Assembly: GCA_951217055.1 (NCBI GenBank)
Contig: OX578279.1
Span: 76,771,631 to 76,835,630, forward strand
Source: Gerris lacustris
Taxonomy: Eukaryota > Arthropoda > Insecta > Hemiptera > Gerridae
Direction: 5' to 3'
Length of the DNA stretch: 64,000 bases
Shown: one piece after another, positions 34,066 to 46,514 of the stretch
How the letters are laid out: each line of letters opens with the position of its first letter
Position numbering within the stretch: position 1 is the first letter of the stretch
The notes under the pieces: model-generated
What the model saw: only the letters and a program-made list of their open reading frames with translations
What the model was told of the DNA's origin: nothing
Databases searched by the model: none
Position numbers and translations under genes: made by a program

Positions 34066-34558
34066 ACACATCGTTTTGGAAACAGTTTTGAAAACGATCC
34101 GCTAGTTCAAAACGCTGTACGATCCGTCGCGACGGATCGTATCGGTTTAGATCCGCTCCACCAAAAATACGTGATCGGAACGGGGGATCCAATTCAAAAC
34201 GCTCGTATGAAAAGGCCGTGGAGGGGATCGAGATATCAAGTTATTTTACTCTTTTCCACTTTTTAAGTTCTTTGTTTTCGTGAGCTTCCGTTTCTTGTTT
34301 TAAACTGCAAAAACGTTTTTAAACAAAAGTTAATACTATAAAGAACCAAGAACCTGTAAAAACTTTTAATAACTTGTAAATAAAATGTAAAAATACGAGG
34401 ACATATTAGGTAACAACAAAGAAGGTTTTACTCGTGACGTCACCGTTATGAAATATCGAAAACAAATATTTCGATCACCTGTAATTTTTGTTGTATGAAC
34501 GCGAATCGTTTTGAAAACGAATTAGATCCAAAACGCTTTCAAAACGATGTGTGTATTG
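34066..34558. mobile_element. TIR element of about 490 bp in the intron
   Basis: ACACATCGTTTTGGAAACAG near 34068 returns inverted as CTTTCAAAACGATGTGTGT near 34540. AAAACGATCCG/CGGATCGT motifs fill the left part. There is no ORF. It is a MITE-type element. Confidence 0.7.
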
Positions 34559-35375
34559 TTGTCATAAGTTCTACATACAATATAATAATGTTCAAGAATC
34601 GTATATTTTTCAAAATACATTAAGAATTATAATTATATTTTAAATTAGCACTAAATAAAATTCTAATGAATAGGTGTGAGAGGGGATCTAGCTTCTAAAC
34701 CCATTTTAACCTACAAATTCAAAGTCAGATTGAAAAATATTTTTATAGAACATGTTTATTTCATAAAAAGTAACATATATTTCTTAATTTCTAGAATTTT
34801 CTAATTCAAATAGTTTGGGAGTTTTAGTAATAATATAAATCTACTACAAATGGCAACCATCTTGAATCATAATATCGGATTAAATTATTCTTTCTTTTTA
34901 CGCCAAGTCATTAAAGCAAGCTCTATAGCAAAATTTGTGATTTCAGGAAATGCGATTTCCAAGATTTAGTCAATAACACTGTTCTGCAAAATTATACGAA
35001 CTTTCGGGCCCCAAGAGAGTTCTATCTGAACTTTGTTGAATCCGAATCTAAAGTCAAAATTTCTCCTATTCGTACAGTTTTCCCGGAAAATGCGCCTAAA
35101 GTACAGAAAAATTGTGTTTTTAAGGGCTTTCGACCCAAATTTTTAGCACAAACAAATCGAAAAAAAAAAAAAAAAAAAAAAATTATTGGGCGTTTTAATA
35201 TCTTCAAACCATGAAGAACACGAATGTAAAGTCAAAAAAATCTGCTCACCTTATTTTTTTAAGAAAATTGAAAAATAGAAATTTGAGTCGTATTTCTATT
35301 GCATTTTCAGCTATATAAGAAATGTTTTGTGACTTTTTTCTGACATTATTCTAGAGAATTACAAAATATGTGACC
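34559..35375. other. Intronic AT-rich sequence
   Basis: A poly-A run lies at 35160-35180. No exon signal is supported. Confidence 0.4.
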
Positions 35376-35379
35376 GAGG

Positions 35380-35398
35380 GGGGGGGGGGGGGGGGGGA
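35380..35398. repeat. Poly-G tract
   Basis: An uninterrupted run of about 18-19 G in AT-rich sequence. Confidence 0.85.
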
Positions 35399-35683
35399 AT
35401 GTAAATAAAAGTTGTGGTTTTGCCCAATTTTTATCAGCACACAAAAATACTTTAGAAAAGGACATTTTCATTCTGAAGCTTTTTTTGCAGACACAGTAAC
35501 AGAGTAATAGGTGATTAGCTAGAATTTGCCTTATAAGTTGCTCATAAATAGCCACCATTTCGAAAATTAGCGAGTATTATTGATGAAACCATACCAGTAT
35601 TTTTACTATACTAACATGATAAATATGTGTAGCAAATTCAGTTAAGAATATACACACAAACACGCACAGGTTACTTCTTTCTC

Positions 35684-35927
<244 letters not shown>

Positions 35928-36915
35928 AAGTAAAATGACTACGTGCGTTGCTGTAAAATAAGACAAATTTACTCTTGCATTTTTTCCCCTAAAACCTTTA
36001 CTTTGGCTCTAATTTAACGCCAAAAATGTCAATTTTGTAATTTCAACTGGCCGCCATTTTGAAACGGCAAAAGATAAAAGGCTCTGGTTTGCGGCAAATG
36101 TTTTATTTTTTCAAGGCCATTACAAATATTTATCACAGTATAGGGGTTCCAATTTGAAATTTTAAAGTTGAATCCATTATGGCGGCAATCAAAATGGCGG
36201 GAAAATGGGTACCCACCAAAAAAAGTAGTTTTTTATGTATGATGAAGATTGCAACAAACCGCAGTTTGATATCTCAAATATTAACGGAGATAATAAGCCG
36301 TTGGCGAACTTTTGCCACACCCTATATATAAATATGTATGTGTGTGTATTAAAATGGCAAGATAAAAGGCTTGGGATGCCGTATAGAATGTAGCATGTGT
36401 TCAAAACGGATATTTAATTTGTCATATTATAAAGGCTGAAATATCAACTTTGAAACAAAATGCGGGCAAAATCTTCCTTTACACTTTAGGGAAATGTTAT
36501 AAACATTGTCTAACAGTTATAATAAAATAATATTAAACAGTTTCACTATATTTTAACCAATATTGATGTAAACAAAATATCAGACGTACGAAAAATTCCT
36601 TAAAACCCTTTTTTTTTTAGTTTTTTGACAAAGAAAGACACTTTTTTATTTGTTAAACAAATAATCAAAGGGAAGACATGAAAAACGGGTTTTTTAAGGA
36701 CTCATGGTGCAAGATATGAATTGAAGCAAAAACAAAACCAAATATATATTTGTACTCGGGTCGTCGTCCCCTTTCATTCACAACCCACATGAGTTCATGA
36801 GGCATTTCTGTTAAAAAAAAATGTCAGCCCTTAAACTTCGACTTATTAAAATTTTGGGGCTTTTCACTAGGTTTTTTTTAGTGTATTTAGGTTATTATCC
36901 TTAACAAAACTGTAA
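35928..36915. other. Intronic sequence with GGCCGCCATTTTG motifs
   Basis: CTGGCCGCCATTTTGAAAC (36048) and ATTATGGCGGCAATCAAAAT (36176) recall the 'GCCATCTTG' motifs in R5 and R6. Otherwise it is AT-rich and has no gene. Confidence 0.4.
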
Positions 36916-36917
36916 AG

Positions 36918-36980
36918 CAGGGTTTGCCGAACTGTGTACCGCGAGTACGGCCAGGTGTGCCGCGGTATCTAGAATAAACA
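36918..36980. mobile_element. hAT-like terminal sequence
   Basis: CAGGGTTTGCCGAACTGTGT, then a CG-rich segment, has the look of hAT element 5' ends in animals (CAGGG...GAACTGTG). The opposite end was not found. Confidence 0.3.
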
Positions 36981-37118
36981 ATAATAAAATCCAAACTAGT
37001 CAGAACAAAATAATGCCTGCCTGTATAAGTACAATAGTTTAAATCGGAATAGTGTTATTTTTCCTAATAGAACTATATTAGTTATTATGTGATATATGTT
37101 TTTATCAGATAAAATTAC

Positions 37119-37525
37119 AAGATAAAAAGAACTTTTTATATACTACGTTTTTAAATTTTCTGTTGAATCATATGGAATGTTGATAATTTAATTGTTATTG
37201 TTATAATATAATGTTAGTGAAACAAATAGTAAAAATGACAACCATCTAGAGAGCTGATCTTAAACCTATAAAAGGACAAATCTTTGTACAACAGATCTCG
37301 CCAACACCGAATCTAAACCGTGCCATTGATATGCCCCTGTGTAGGGACAGTAAGAGAAGAAAAAGAAAAATGTGTACAAGTAAAGAAGTACAGATGCAGA
37401 AAAATTAAACTGATACCTATAGGACACAAGTGTAAACAAACTGGTTAGTTAAATCGATTGCAAGATTTGTACTGGACAAACAAACAAACAAACAAACAAG
37501 AAAGCAAGCTAATAAAAACTTTGTA
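37119..37525 (-). mobile_element. R3 copy with deletion
   Basis: Reverse orientation: GATAAAAAGAACTTTTTATA at the low end, then the CCTGTGTAGGGACAGTAAGA block, ending in (CAAA)n. The CAGCAAATTTTGCTG part is lost. Confidence 0.8.
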
Positions 37526-38945
37526 AAATGATGCTTCACGTCATAAAGCACGCCCTCCCCTAACCCCAATCCTGGTCTGACACCTATTTCTAGTAATTTA
37601 AGTTAAAAAATAACTAAATAGAAAAGTAACAAAAATTGTACACTTAACTAAAAATGTTATTTATTCATGTTTGGCCTCACGAAGGTACAGAAAAAAATAT
37701 TGAAATAAACAGCGTCTAAGTTAAATAATAAGTGCCTAGTATACAATATTTACTAACTTTTTAATATGTTTCCATAAAAATAACTGTTATGATGGTAAAA
37801 GCCAAATTGCGTAAAAAGTGATTTCCAGACACGTAATGTTCAAAAATTTCGGCGAGGGCCCCTGGACCCTTGGTAAATGGGGGACAGTAGACCTATCGAC
37901 ATGGGTTCTACATTTGGGGTTTCGTTTTGTGTTCCGTATTTTTTTTTACATGTGCGTTAACTACTTCCAGCCTGAAAGACAATAAGGGTCCTCGGTTTTC
38001 CTTACGGACCCTAAAAATAAAAAAAGTATACTACGTATTACATACTTCTATAACCTTTAAGTTTCAGGGATAGTTTTAACTGCGTAATATTATTTTAAGA
38101 AGTTATTTAAAAGTTTATTTTTAAAGTTAATTTTTCTGAAACTAAATGCGGTGGGAGAGGGGTGAATTTTATTATAGTTGAAAATGAAACTATAACAGCT
38201 TACAGAAGTAGTTATTATACAATGATTTAATGTCAATGTTGAATTGACGTATATATGAATTTATCTAATCGTTCATCATTATTCGACCTTCAGCACCACG
38301 CAGCATCCCAACCCAATTATTATCAATTACCTTCCGCTTATTTCGTTTCTACCTGAACGATTCCGTTTTATATTTTCAACAACAATAAATATTTATTTTG
38401 TTCTATTGAGCAGTACAATATGAATTGCATGGATTAGGGCATGAAATGAATTAAACCTATATTTATTTGTATTACTCTTTCTATACTACGCCATTCATAT
38501 TAATTGGATGATATGTATCGATTTTATTGCTCATTCAATTTGAAATCATTCATTCATAAAATCAAATAACATGACAAGGGGAAAGTTCATTCATTTGTAG
38601 ATTCAAATAAAAATAATGGCCTTGAGTCTAATCTAACACCTGGCTTTATATTATGTTATGTATTTTGTGAATTTACAAATGAATTTGGCCATAAATCAAT
38701 TTAGTTTAACGACTTTTTATAGATTTGACTAATTCGATTCCTTCCTTTATAATAGTTATGTCATGGATATAATAATACTCTGACAAAGAATTAAATGAAC
38801 AAAACGATTTAACCTTATTGCTGTTCTACAACGTGTTTTGTGGAACTCAAAAAAAATTATACATATAAAGGGTTTTCCAAAGGTACCATATTTCAAAAAA
38901 ATCTCAATATTAAATATATATAAATAAATTATAAATAAATAAATA
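37526..38945. other. Intronic AT-rich sequence
   Basis: A GTCCTCGGTTTTCCTTACGG piece (37987) resembles the 27.6 kb repeat. No exon is supported. Confidence 0.4.
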
Positions 38946-38948
38946 TAC

Positions 38949-39380
38949 AGGGTGGTCCAAAAGTACCCCCCCCCCCCCCCCTCTTAACTTTAGAACGGTT
39001 TGAGATACATTAATGAAACTTGGGGGATCCTTACCATGTAAAGGGAAGTTTGTTTTCATGCAATCGCGCATTAGGGGCAAACACACATTTTGCCCCCAGG
39101 CCACCCAACTTCAAAATTTCAAATTTGAGTGTATATTTTTGATAGCAGATTTGTATTCTACGTTGAAAAATAAGAATATTTTAAACTTAACTTTTTTTAA
39201 TATATCCAATATTTTGACCCCTACAATGACCCCTGCAAAGGTATAAAAATGGTAGATTTCAGCGCCTGGGGGCAAAATGGGTGGTTGCCCCTAGTATGCG
39301 AGTGGATGAATATACATTTCCCTTTGCTTGGAACAGAGCCCCCCCAGTTCCATTAATTCTTTTCAAACCGTTTAGATTTT
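38949..39380. mobile_element. Foldback element with CAGGGTGGTCC end and poly-C
   Basis: CAGGGTGGTCCAAAAGTACC is a common type of arthropod DNA-element end. Arms 38990-39105 and 39268-39375 are inverted: AACGGTTTGAGA, GTAAAGGGAAG, TTAGGGGCAAACAC and TTTTGCCCCC all recur reversed. A C run of about 18 bases lies at 38967-38982. The short ORFs here are repeat-derived. Confidence 0.7.
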
Positions 39381-39469
39381 ATAACAATATAAGTGTTATT
39401 TTTTTACTATTTTGGGAAGGGTTGTTTTTCTATCTTCGCCCCCAATAAGGGGTAAGTATGAGTACTTTT

Positions 39470-39805
39470 GAAGATATAGGTGTAAATAAATGTTTGTGTG
39501 CTGGAGAAAAAAAAAAAAAAAAAAAACGGGCGCAAAATATTGAAACTTATATTGTCCCAGCAAACTTATCTGGGACCAACAATGAGATAATTATTATCTA
39601 CCATCTAAATTCCATTAAAATCGGACGAGTAGTTTTTAAAACATGTTGGTTCGCAAAAAATTGAGCAACAGACTGACAGAGGGACACAGGACCAAAAATA
39701 TACCCCCATGTCTGAAACGGATTTTTGTCATGGAATTTTTGAATTTGACACACAAAAAAATCGCTCACTTACCTTCCGTTACCTTTGGTAAGCTTGGAAG
39801 CAAAA
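39470..39805 (+). mobile_element. R2 copy
   Basis: It has TCTGGGACCAACAATGAGAT, CTAAATTCCATTAAAATCGG, TGTCTGAAACGGATTTTTGT, and the end TTACCTTTGGTAAGCTTGGA. Confidence 0.75.
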
Positions 39806-40075
39806 GTTTGTGCGCATGTGAAAGATTAACTAATGGGCACAGAAGGTTGAAACTTATATGGGACCAACAATGGGCTAATTATGACCTACCATCCAAATTT
39901 CATTACAATCGGACGAATAGTTTTTAAGATTTCGTGAATCGCAAAAATGGTGGTCATCGACAAACAGACTAGGGACCAAAAATCCTGATGTCTGAAACAG
40001 ATACCGTCTTGTATGTTTTTAATTCGGAGACATAAAATAAGTTTCTGAATCAGAACGATCAATATAGCTTCTGAT
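39806..40075 (+). mobile_element. R2 partial copy adjacent to R3
   Basis: It has ATGGGACCAACAATGGGCTA, CCAAATTTCATTACAATCGG and TGATGTCTGAAACAGATACC. The terminal TTACCTTCGGTAAG is lost where R3 begins at 40078. Confidence 0.7.
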
Positions 40076-40077
40076 TT

Positions 40078-40868
40078 TACTACATTTTTATTAGCTTGCT
40101 TTCTTGTTTGTTTGTTTGTACAGTACAAATCTTGCAATCGATTTTTAACTTAACTTCTCGAGTAGCTAGACATTTGAAACTTTTAGAATAGCTCAGAACG
40201 CGACGACAATGCATTAGTTTAATACTTTCAGCAGAATTTAATTTGTTTTCAGCAAATTTTGCTGTATGGAAAGTTAGTTCGGAAAAAATCCGCAGTATGG
40301 AAAGTTAGTTCGGAAAAAATCCGCAGTATGGAAAGTTAGTTCGGAAAAAATCCGCAAGTTTATGAATAAATAAAAAGTTATTTTATTATATTGACCCATA
40401 TTTACGATCTTCATTTTGACGGGTTTCAAATTTATGATTTTTTATTTTAGTATCTGGTGTGGCTGATAAAATTGTTAAAATGTTCAAGAATGACGTGTGA
40501 CAACCAGGTTTGTTTACACTTGTGTCCTAGGTATCGGTTTAATTTTTCTGCATCTGTACTTCTTTACTTGTAATAATTTTTCTTCTCTTACCGTTTCCTA
40601 CACGGGGACATATCGATGGCACGGTTTAGATTCGGTGTTGACGAGATCCGTTCCACAAAGATCCGTCCTTTTATTGGTTTAAGATCAGCTGTCTAGTTGG
40701 TTGTCATTTATATGAAGTAAATACATTCGGAACTATTTTTTTTTCACTAACATTACCTATATATTATAAAACAATAACAATTATATTATCAACACTACAT
40801 ATGATTCAACAGAAAATTAAAAATAAATATTATATAAAAAGTTTTTTTTTATCTTGTAATTATTTTTA
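40078..40868 (+). mobile_element. R3 copy with internal 31-bp triplication
   Basis: Near full length: TTACTACATTTTTATTAGC to TTTTATCTTGTAATTAT. The 31-base segment GTATGGAAAGTTAGTTCGGA...ATCCGCA at 40264 occurs three times in tandem. Confidence 0.85.
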
Positions 40869-41625
40869 GTAAGCTTCGAAACAGTAGAAGAGTAGAGTGC
40901 CGTAAGCTGCTGCCATCTGTTAGAGAAAGGATGAACTAAAAAAATAAATAAACAATACAGTCTATATTCCTTATTATTTATCCAATCGTGTAGTAACTAA
41001 TCAAAGAGTTCTTTAAATTTGAATAAACTCATAATGTGTAAGCATTCATCAAATTATGAAAATGGACACTTAATATTTTTTTAAGATAAGGTTATTTACA
41101 GCGTCAGAGTCAGAAAGTAAGATATTTATAATTTGATTTCGAGATTTAATGCAATATAAATTCATAAAGCTCATTCATCTTGTCTTGGAATTATTTTGAT
41201 AAAACCATGTCCACGCCCTTGCCTTGATGCTCTTCCCTGTTTCCCAGTTGTTTCGTCGCTAATAATAAATCAGGGTTAGCTATTCAATTTGTATATTTCA
41301 TTTTTCATCCGGTATGTCATTATATCATATTAATCTTCAGTTCTCCATTTTTAGAATCGTCTATTTCTTTTGCTTCGGATAATATTAGTTATCTAGAGTT
41401 CATAGTTAGCTAAACATGAAATCATATCGTGTAAGAAGTCATTAATGAAGACTTATCAAATTGTCTTTTAAATTAGTAATAAATTCGAAAATTATTGCAC
41501 CCGATAATCATTGGTCGAAATGTTTTCTGTACTTTCTATAAGAGTATACACGCGCAATTAACACTCAGATGAAAAATCTAGTTATAAAAGTTTCCCAGGC
41601 TAATTCATATTGTACGTGCCAGAAA
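40869..41625. other. Intronic AT-rich sequence
   Basis: No feature recognised. Confidence 0.4.
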
Positions 41626-41636
41626 AAATTCTCTAA

Positions 41637-42408
41637 AGGGTGATTAGAGGTGGTTAGAGGTGGTTAGAAGGGGATAGAGGTGGTAAGAGGTAGTTAGAAG
41701 TGGTTAGTTAGGGTTAGAGGTGATTAGAGGTGATTAGAGGTGATTAGAGGTTGCTAGAAGTGGTTAGAGGTGTTTAGAGGTGATTAGAGGGGGTTAGAGG
41801 TGGTTAGAGGTGGTTAGAAGGGGATAGAGGTGGTAAGAGGTGGTTAGAGGTGTTTAGAGGTGATTAGAGGTGGCTAAAGGGGGTTAGAGGGGGTTAGAGG
41901 TGGTAAGAGGTAGTTAGAAGTGGTTAGTTAGGGTTAGAGGTGATTAGAGGTGATTAGAGGTTGCTAGAAGTGGTTAGAGGTGTTTAGAGGTGATTAGAGG
42001 GGGTTAGAGGTGGTAAGAGGTAGTTAGAAGTTGTTAGTTGGGGTTAGAGGTGGTTAGAGGTGGTTAGAAGTGGTTAGAGGTGGTTAGAGGGGGTTAGAGG
42101 TGGTAAGAGGTTGCTAGAAGTGGTTAGAGGGGGTTAGAGGTGGTTAGAGGGGGTTAGAGGTGGTAAGAGTTGGTTAGCAGTGGTTAGAGGTGTTTAGAGG
42201 TGCTTAGAGGGGGTTAGAGGTGGTAAGAGGTGGTTAGAGGTGATTAGAGGGGGTTATAAGTGGATAGAGGTGTTTAGAGGGGGTTATAAGTGGATAGAGG
42301 TGTTTAGAGGGGGTTAGAGGTGGTTAGAGGGGGTTAGAGGTGGTAAGAGGGGGTTTGAGGTGTTTAGGGGGAGTTAGAAGTGGTTAGAGGTGTTTAGAGG
42401 TGGCTTTA
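41637..42408. repeat. TTAGAGGTGG minisatellite
   Basis: The roughly 10-bp unit GGTTAGAGGT/GGTTAGAGGG is repeated over about 770 bases with substitutions (GATTAGAGGT, GTTTAGAGGT, GGTAAGAGGT). Longer blocks recur, e.g. the run from GTAGTTAGAAGTGGTTAGTT at about 41690 and about 41910, indicating internal segmental duplication. The G-rich strand resembles the arthropod telomere repeat TTAGG but is not it. Confidence 0.93.
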
Positions 42409-43260
42409 TATCTCGGCCTGGCACGAACAATATGAATTTACCGTTTCCTTCTTTTTCACATCAATAAAAAACAACCAATCGATTTCTTTATAATATCTTT
42501 AAAAGCCCACTAAAAATTAAAAAGGAAATAAAAAAAAATAAAGAAATGATAAAAATAATTTAGTGTGTTCGTGTTCTTAGTATCCATTAGTTAAATGTTC
42601 CATAGTTGTTTTGTATCAGTCCATTTACAGTAAACATATGAGATAAACATCTATCAGGAAAAGTGTTATGAGTTATCACAACAAAGCAGTTCCAGCGCTC
42701 GAGTGTTTACACTTGACATTTAGTCAGTTGTTTAAAGTCAAAGATAAACAAAACCTTTAGCATTGTTCCAGTATATATTTATACCAATTAGTGTGAGGAG
42801 CTATATAAATCAGAAGCGTTCCAAAAGAGGTTTTTTCCCCTTTCTTTCGAAGATCTCTGTTTAGCAGTTGGCTGGACTCCATCCCAACAAGAGACAAATA
42901 TTTCGCAGTGTTGCCAAGGGTCAGTCTTTACTTTTAATATCTCCTTTCTCTGGAATCATTCACATTTTTTGCCGGAATTCAATCCAGTCTCCTCTTTATA
43001 AAACTTTTATAAGGTTACGAATAAAAATAAATCAAAAGTTTTTTTTTTGTTTTTGTTGTGATAGTGTATTTTTAAATAGTTTGGTTAAAATAAACCAGAA
43101 TGAAATTCAAATAGTGAAATCGTTTGATCATTTTAACCACAATAGCAAATGACAATTTATTATTCGGTTACGATCACTATAGTTTGGGTGCAAAGGATGT
43201 ATGTGATACCAAATCACAACTAAGACAAGCTACCTTGAATTTTGTTGACCAACATAATAA
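42409..43260. other. Intronic unique sequence
   Basis: A segment at 42845-42905 with TTTAG just before CAGTTGGCTGGACTCCATCC is more protein-like than its flanks. Two frames are open, so no exon is called. CTATATAAATCAG (42801) is TATA-like. Confidence 0.3.
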
Positions 43261-43265
43261 AGTTC

Positions 43266-43502
43266 GGCACTTCTTTAGATTGTTACTCCCTTATAAAAAA
43301 AACACAGAAGGGAGTAACAATCTAAATAAGGTGTACGGAATGTCCTTCTTTAGACTGTTACTCCCCTTATAAACACATAAGTGGGATATTCCTTTGTCCC
43401 AAATACATTGGACTAAACTTCCCTTTTTCTTAATAGTTATTTAGTCAAAGTCTTTTCTATTCTAAAACAACATAGAGGGAGTAAACATCTAAAGAAGTAC
43501 CT
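43266..43502. mobile_element. R4 MITE copy
   Basis: Ends are GGCACTTCTTTAGATTGTTA and the inverted ATCTAAAGAAGTACC. The same inner inverted pair occurs as in the 15.2 kb copy. Confidence 0.85.
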
Positions 43503-43552
43503 AAAGTTCTAGATTTTCCGATAGTAACCTGAGTGATATTGAAATAGAAAAA

Positions 43553-44134
43553 ATCGGTCAGAGACAACTCAGACAAACTTTCTCATATACGAGTTCATAA
43601 TTACTTGGCACAGTGTTTTTTATTTATTAGTGTTCGTTGGTACATTTAATTATTATTGAACATTTTATCATAATATATCATAAAAATAACTTCTCCTCGG
43701 CGAGGAATCGAACCCGGCCTCTCTCCCTCCACGTTTAAAGCCATTTTCTCAGGAACTACATTTTTTCCAGGAAAATGGTTTATATCGTTAGATTCGTATT
43801 TAAATGGACTACATTTTAGAATTTTTTAATTAAAATCGTTTCGAGAAAAAATTTATTTCTTTCACGTTCTTCAGAGTTTTTGGAGTGTAGCGCCCCTAAG
43901 TTGGAGGCAAAATTCATTTCTAGATTTCGCCTCGGGGTATGATTTTTCTTAACAAGTATGCCAAATTTTGTCAAAATCGTCCAGTTGTTTAGGCTCCAGG
44001 TGGCTGCACAGACAGACATTTAAAAAAAAAAAAAAAAAACACACTTTTTCGGACTCAAGGGACCTCAAAACGTGTAAAACCATCAAAATCGAATTTTCGC
44101 GCCATCACAATACTTTCGGTTTATATGAGAAAGC
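43553..44134 (-). mobile_element. R1 copy 4
   Basis: Reverse orientation. B-box complement GAGGAATCGAACCCGGCCTC lies at about 43702. It ends ACTTTCGGTTTATATGAGAA. Confidence 0.85.
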
Positions 44135-44165
44135 GAAACTTCTGGTGGTGACCGCGTCTCGATAG

Positions 44166-44336
44166 GTGTATATCCTGAGGTTCGTCACTCCCTATTATGA
44201 GCTTCCTCAGGAAAGTAAATGTTCCTCAAGTGACAGCGTGAACTGTCATATTACCGTTTCTTTCAACCCCCATTCCGGGGAAGAAACGTCGAGCCCTACC
44301 TCTGATAAGATAAGAATCTTATCAGATTCGGGATGA
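44166..44336 (+). CDS. Possible terminal coding exon in a unique island
   Basis: Between R1 copies lies 500 bases of non-repeat sequence. After an AG (44165, or 44179) an open frame runs to TGA at 44334-44336. It has convincing protein composition (YYELPQESKC, SFNPHSGEETSSPTSDKIRI). AATAAA follows about 200 bases downstream (44538). An exon starting at 44180 would be phase-compatible with the 33991 donor and could be an alternative last exon, but both acceptors lack a pyrimidine tract. It could equally be a processed or decayed gene fragment. The 92-codon ORF on the opposite strand overlaps it and is probably a shadow. Confidence 0.28.
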   Translation: MYILRFVTPYYELPQESKCSSSDSVNCHITVSFNPHSGEETSSPTSDKIRILSDSG

Positions 44337-44635
44337 AGTACTTTTATCATCAGTTTCATCGCCTTTTTTAGTACAGTCATTAACAACACTATAGTGCATA
44401 AACGCAGCATGCTTGAACTATCCTCTAGGTGAAGCACGAATAAGGATGTGGCACAACAGATTTTAATCTTGATAATTGGAGAAATAGCTTCCGAAATGTT
44501 GTTAGTTTGTAACAATTTAGACAATAGACCAAGTCCAAATAAAAATATCTGTCACGAATAGTTATCGAATTAGAATATTGTTCGTTTTAGCTCATTTCTG
44601 CATATAAAATAAGAGATAACCCGAATCTTGGGAAC

Positions 44636-44730
44636 TCAAACTTTCTCATAGCTGTCCCCATTCTTTAGCCACTGAGCAGTATTACCTCGGAAAATTTATT
44701 CCCCGAGGAAACGGCTTATGCAGTCTTAGT
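44636..44730 (-). repeat. R1 remnant
   Basis: CTCAAACTTTCTCATAG and CCCGAGGAAACGGCTTATG correspond to two R1 segments with the middle lost. Confidence 0.5.
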
Positions 44731-44759
44731 GTTTTATTGGTCTTCCTTTACCATTTTTT

Positions 44760-45305
44760 ACTTTCTCATGTAAAGAGAAAGTATTGTGATGGCACGAAAA
44801 TTCGATTTTGATTGATTTACACGTTTTGAGTTCCCCTGAGCCCAAAAAAGTGGTTTTTAAAAAATGCCTGGGTGTCGTCTGTCTGAGCAGACGCAAGGAG
44901 CCTAAACTACTGGGCCGATTTTGACGAAATTTGGCATACATGTTCAAAAAAATCATACCCTGAGGCGAAATCGAGAAATGAGTCCTCCAAATTTGGGGGC
45001 GCTACCCTCCAAAAACTCTAAAATAAAACGTGAAAATAAATGATTTCTCGAAAACGTCCATTAAATACGAATCTAACAATATAAACCGTTTTCCCGGGAA
45101 AAATCTAGTTCCGGAGAAAATAGCTTAAAACGCGGAAGGAGTGAGCCTGGGTTCGATTCCCCGCCCAGGAGAAGTTATTTTTATGAAATGTTCAATAATA
45201 TTAAATTTACGTATGAAAACTAATAAATGAAAAACACTGGACTAAGTAATTAGGAACTCGAATGTGAGTAGGTTTGTCTGAGTTATGTCGGACCGATTTT
45301 TTTTT
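44760..45305 (+). mobile_element. R1 copy 5
   Basis: It begins ACTTTCTCATGTAAAGAGAA. It carries the clearest B box of the family, GGTTCGATTCCCCGCC (45131). It ends with TTATGTCGGACCGATTTTT and a poly-T run. Confidence 0.88.
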
Positions 45306-45315
45306 TTTTTTTTTA

Positions 45316-46500
45316 CTGATATCATCATCATGCTCTTTTATCATAAGTAATAATTTTTTTATGTACGTTTATTATTGTAATAAACTTGACTTTGTGGAAA
45401 GTTGAAGCTTTATTATTTTCACTCACACACCTTTATTTTTTATTTTTTATTTTTTTTTTAGATGAAAAAAGGTATTTTGGTTTATAATTCGCGGATAGGA
45501 GGTGGAAAATAGAAAAAAAAACAGCTAAAGTAAAAAATCAAAAACAATTAGAAGGGAAAGGTTAAGCAAAAGAATTATAGACCAAAGAATGTAAAACCTA
45601 ATTAAAACTTTGGTTGTGGCAAAAGGTTATACCGTGGGTTCTCTTTAAAAAAATCCCTTTTTTTCATTTCTCATTACACAATTTTTTTTCATAATTTTAT
45701 TTTAAAAGTTAGTTTACTGTGAATAATTCAACTTACTAATTCTGTTGGTTTATTTTTACGCATGTTTAGTAAATAGTTTTACCTCCAGCAGGGAGAAAAA
45801 GTGAACTTTCCTCCCTAGTTTACAGGGAGGAAAGTTACTCATTGCACCCGGTTGGGTTAAACAGGGAGTAATGAAAAATAAGGGAATCATGAACTCTCAT
45901 GATTCCCTCCTGTGTTGCCCTAGATAAAGCACAAGTAAATAAGGTTGGTGCTAATACACATTTCATTTACTAACTTTTGTTTAATGTCGAAATCTATAAT
46001 GTAATCTTCACACATGTCATGTAACTTCCACAACGGTTGCCATAGTGATTCATCAGTAAAACAAAACAAACAAGTTTAAAGTGAAATCATAATTTCTAAA
46101 TGTAGATAAACAAATCTGTATGTAAATACATCAGTTAATCAGTTGTCAACACCATTCAATACACAACTCAGCTGGAAGCTGCCATTCCATGAAAGCCACA
46201 CATTTCAGGCTTTCTTAAACATTGCTTAAGAACTTTAATAGTTATTTATACGATCTTTCTACAGCTTCTTATTCATAACTTGCAATTACGTAAATGCAAT
46301 TACTAAGAGTTTGCCTCTATAGGAAGATAAGCTGTCACTTTTATTTTGCTTTAACGCAACGAAATGGTATTAAGTATATTATTTAAGCTCGAGATGTGGT
46401 ATGCACTCAAGTCTATTATATCAGCTGATTGTTCTATACAGATAGATCTAAAACATTATTATGTTATTTTTTTAAATACCTAATCAATGCAAAAAAAAAA
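45316..46500. other. Intronic AT-rich sequence
   Basis: CTCCAGCAGGGAGAAAAAG, CTTTCCTCCCTAGTTTACAG (45783-45825) resembles the interior of the 25 kb TIR element. No exon is recognised. It ends in a poly-A run (46490-46512). Confidence 0.4.
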
Positions 46501-46514
46501 AAAAAAAAAAAACA

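Noticed and set aside
42868..43152. 94-codon ORF starting MAGLHPNKRQ
   Set aside because: The first 60 bases look coding in two different frames, the rest is AT-driven, and no donor was found.
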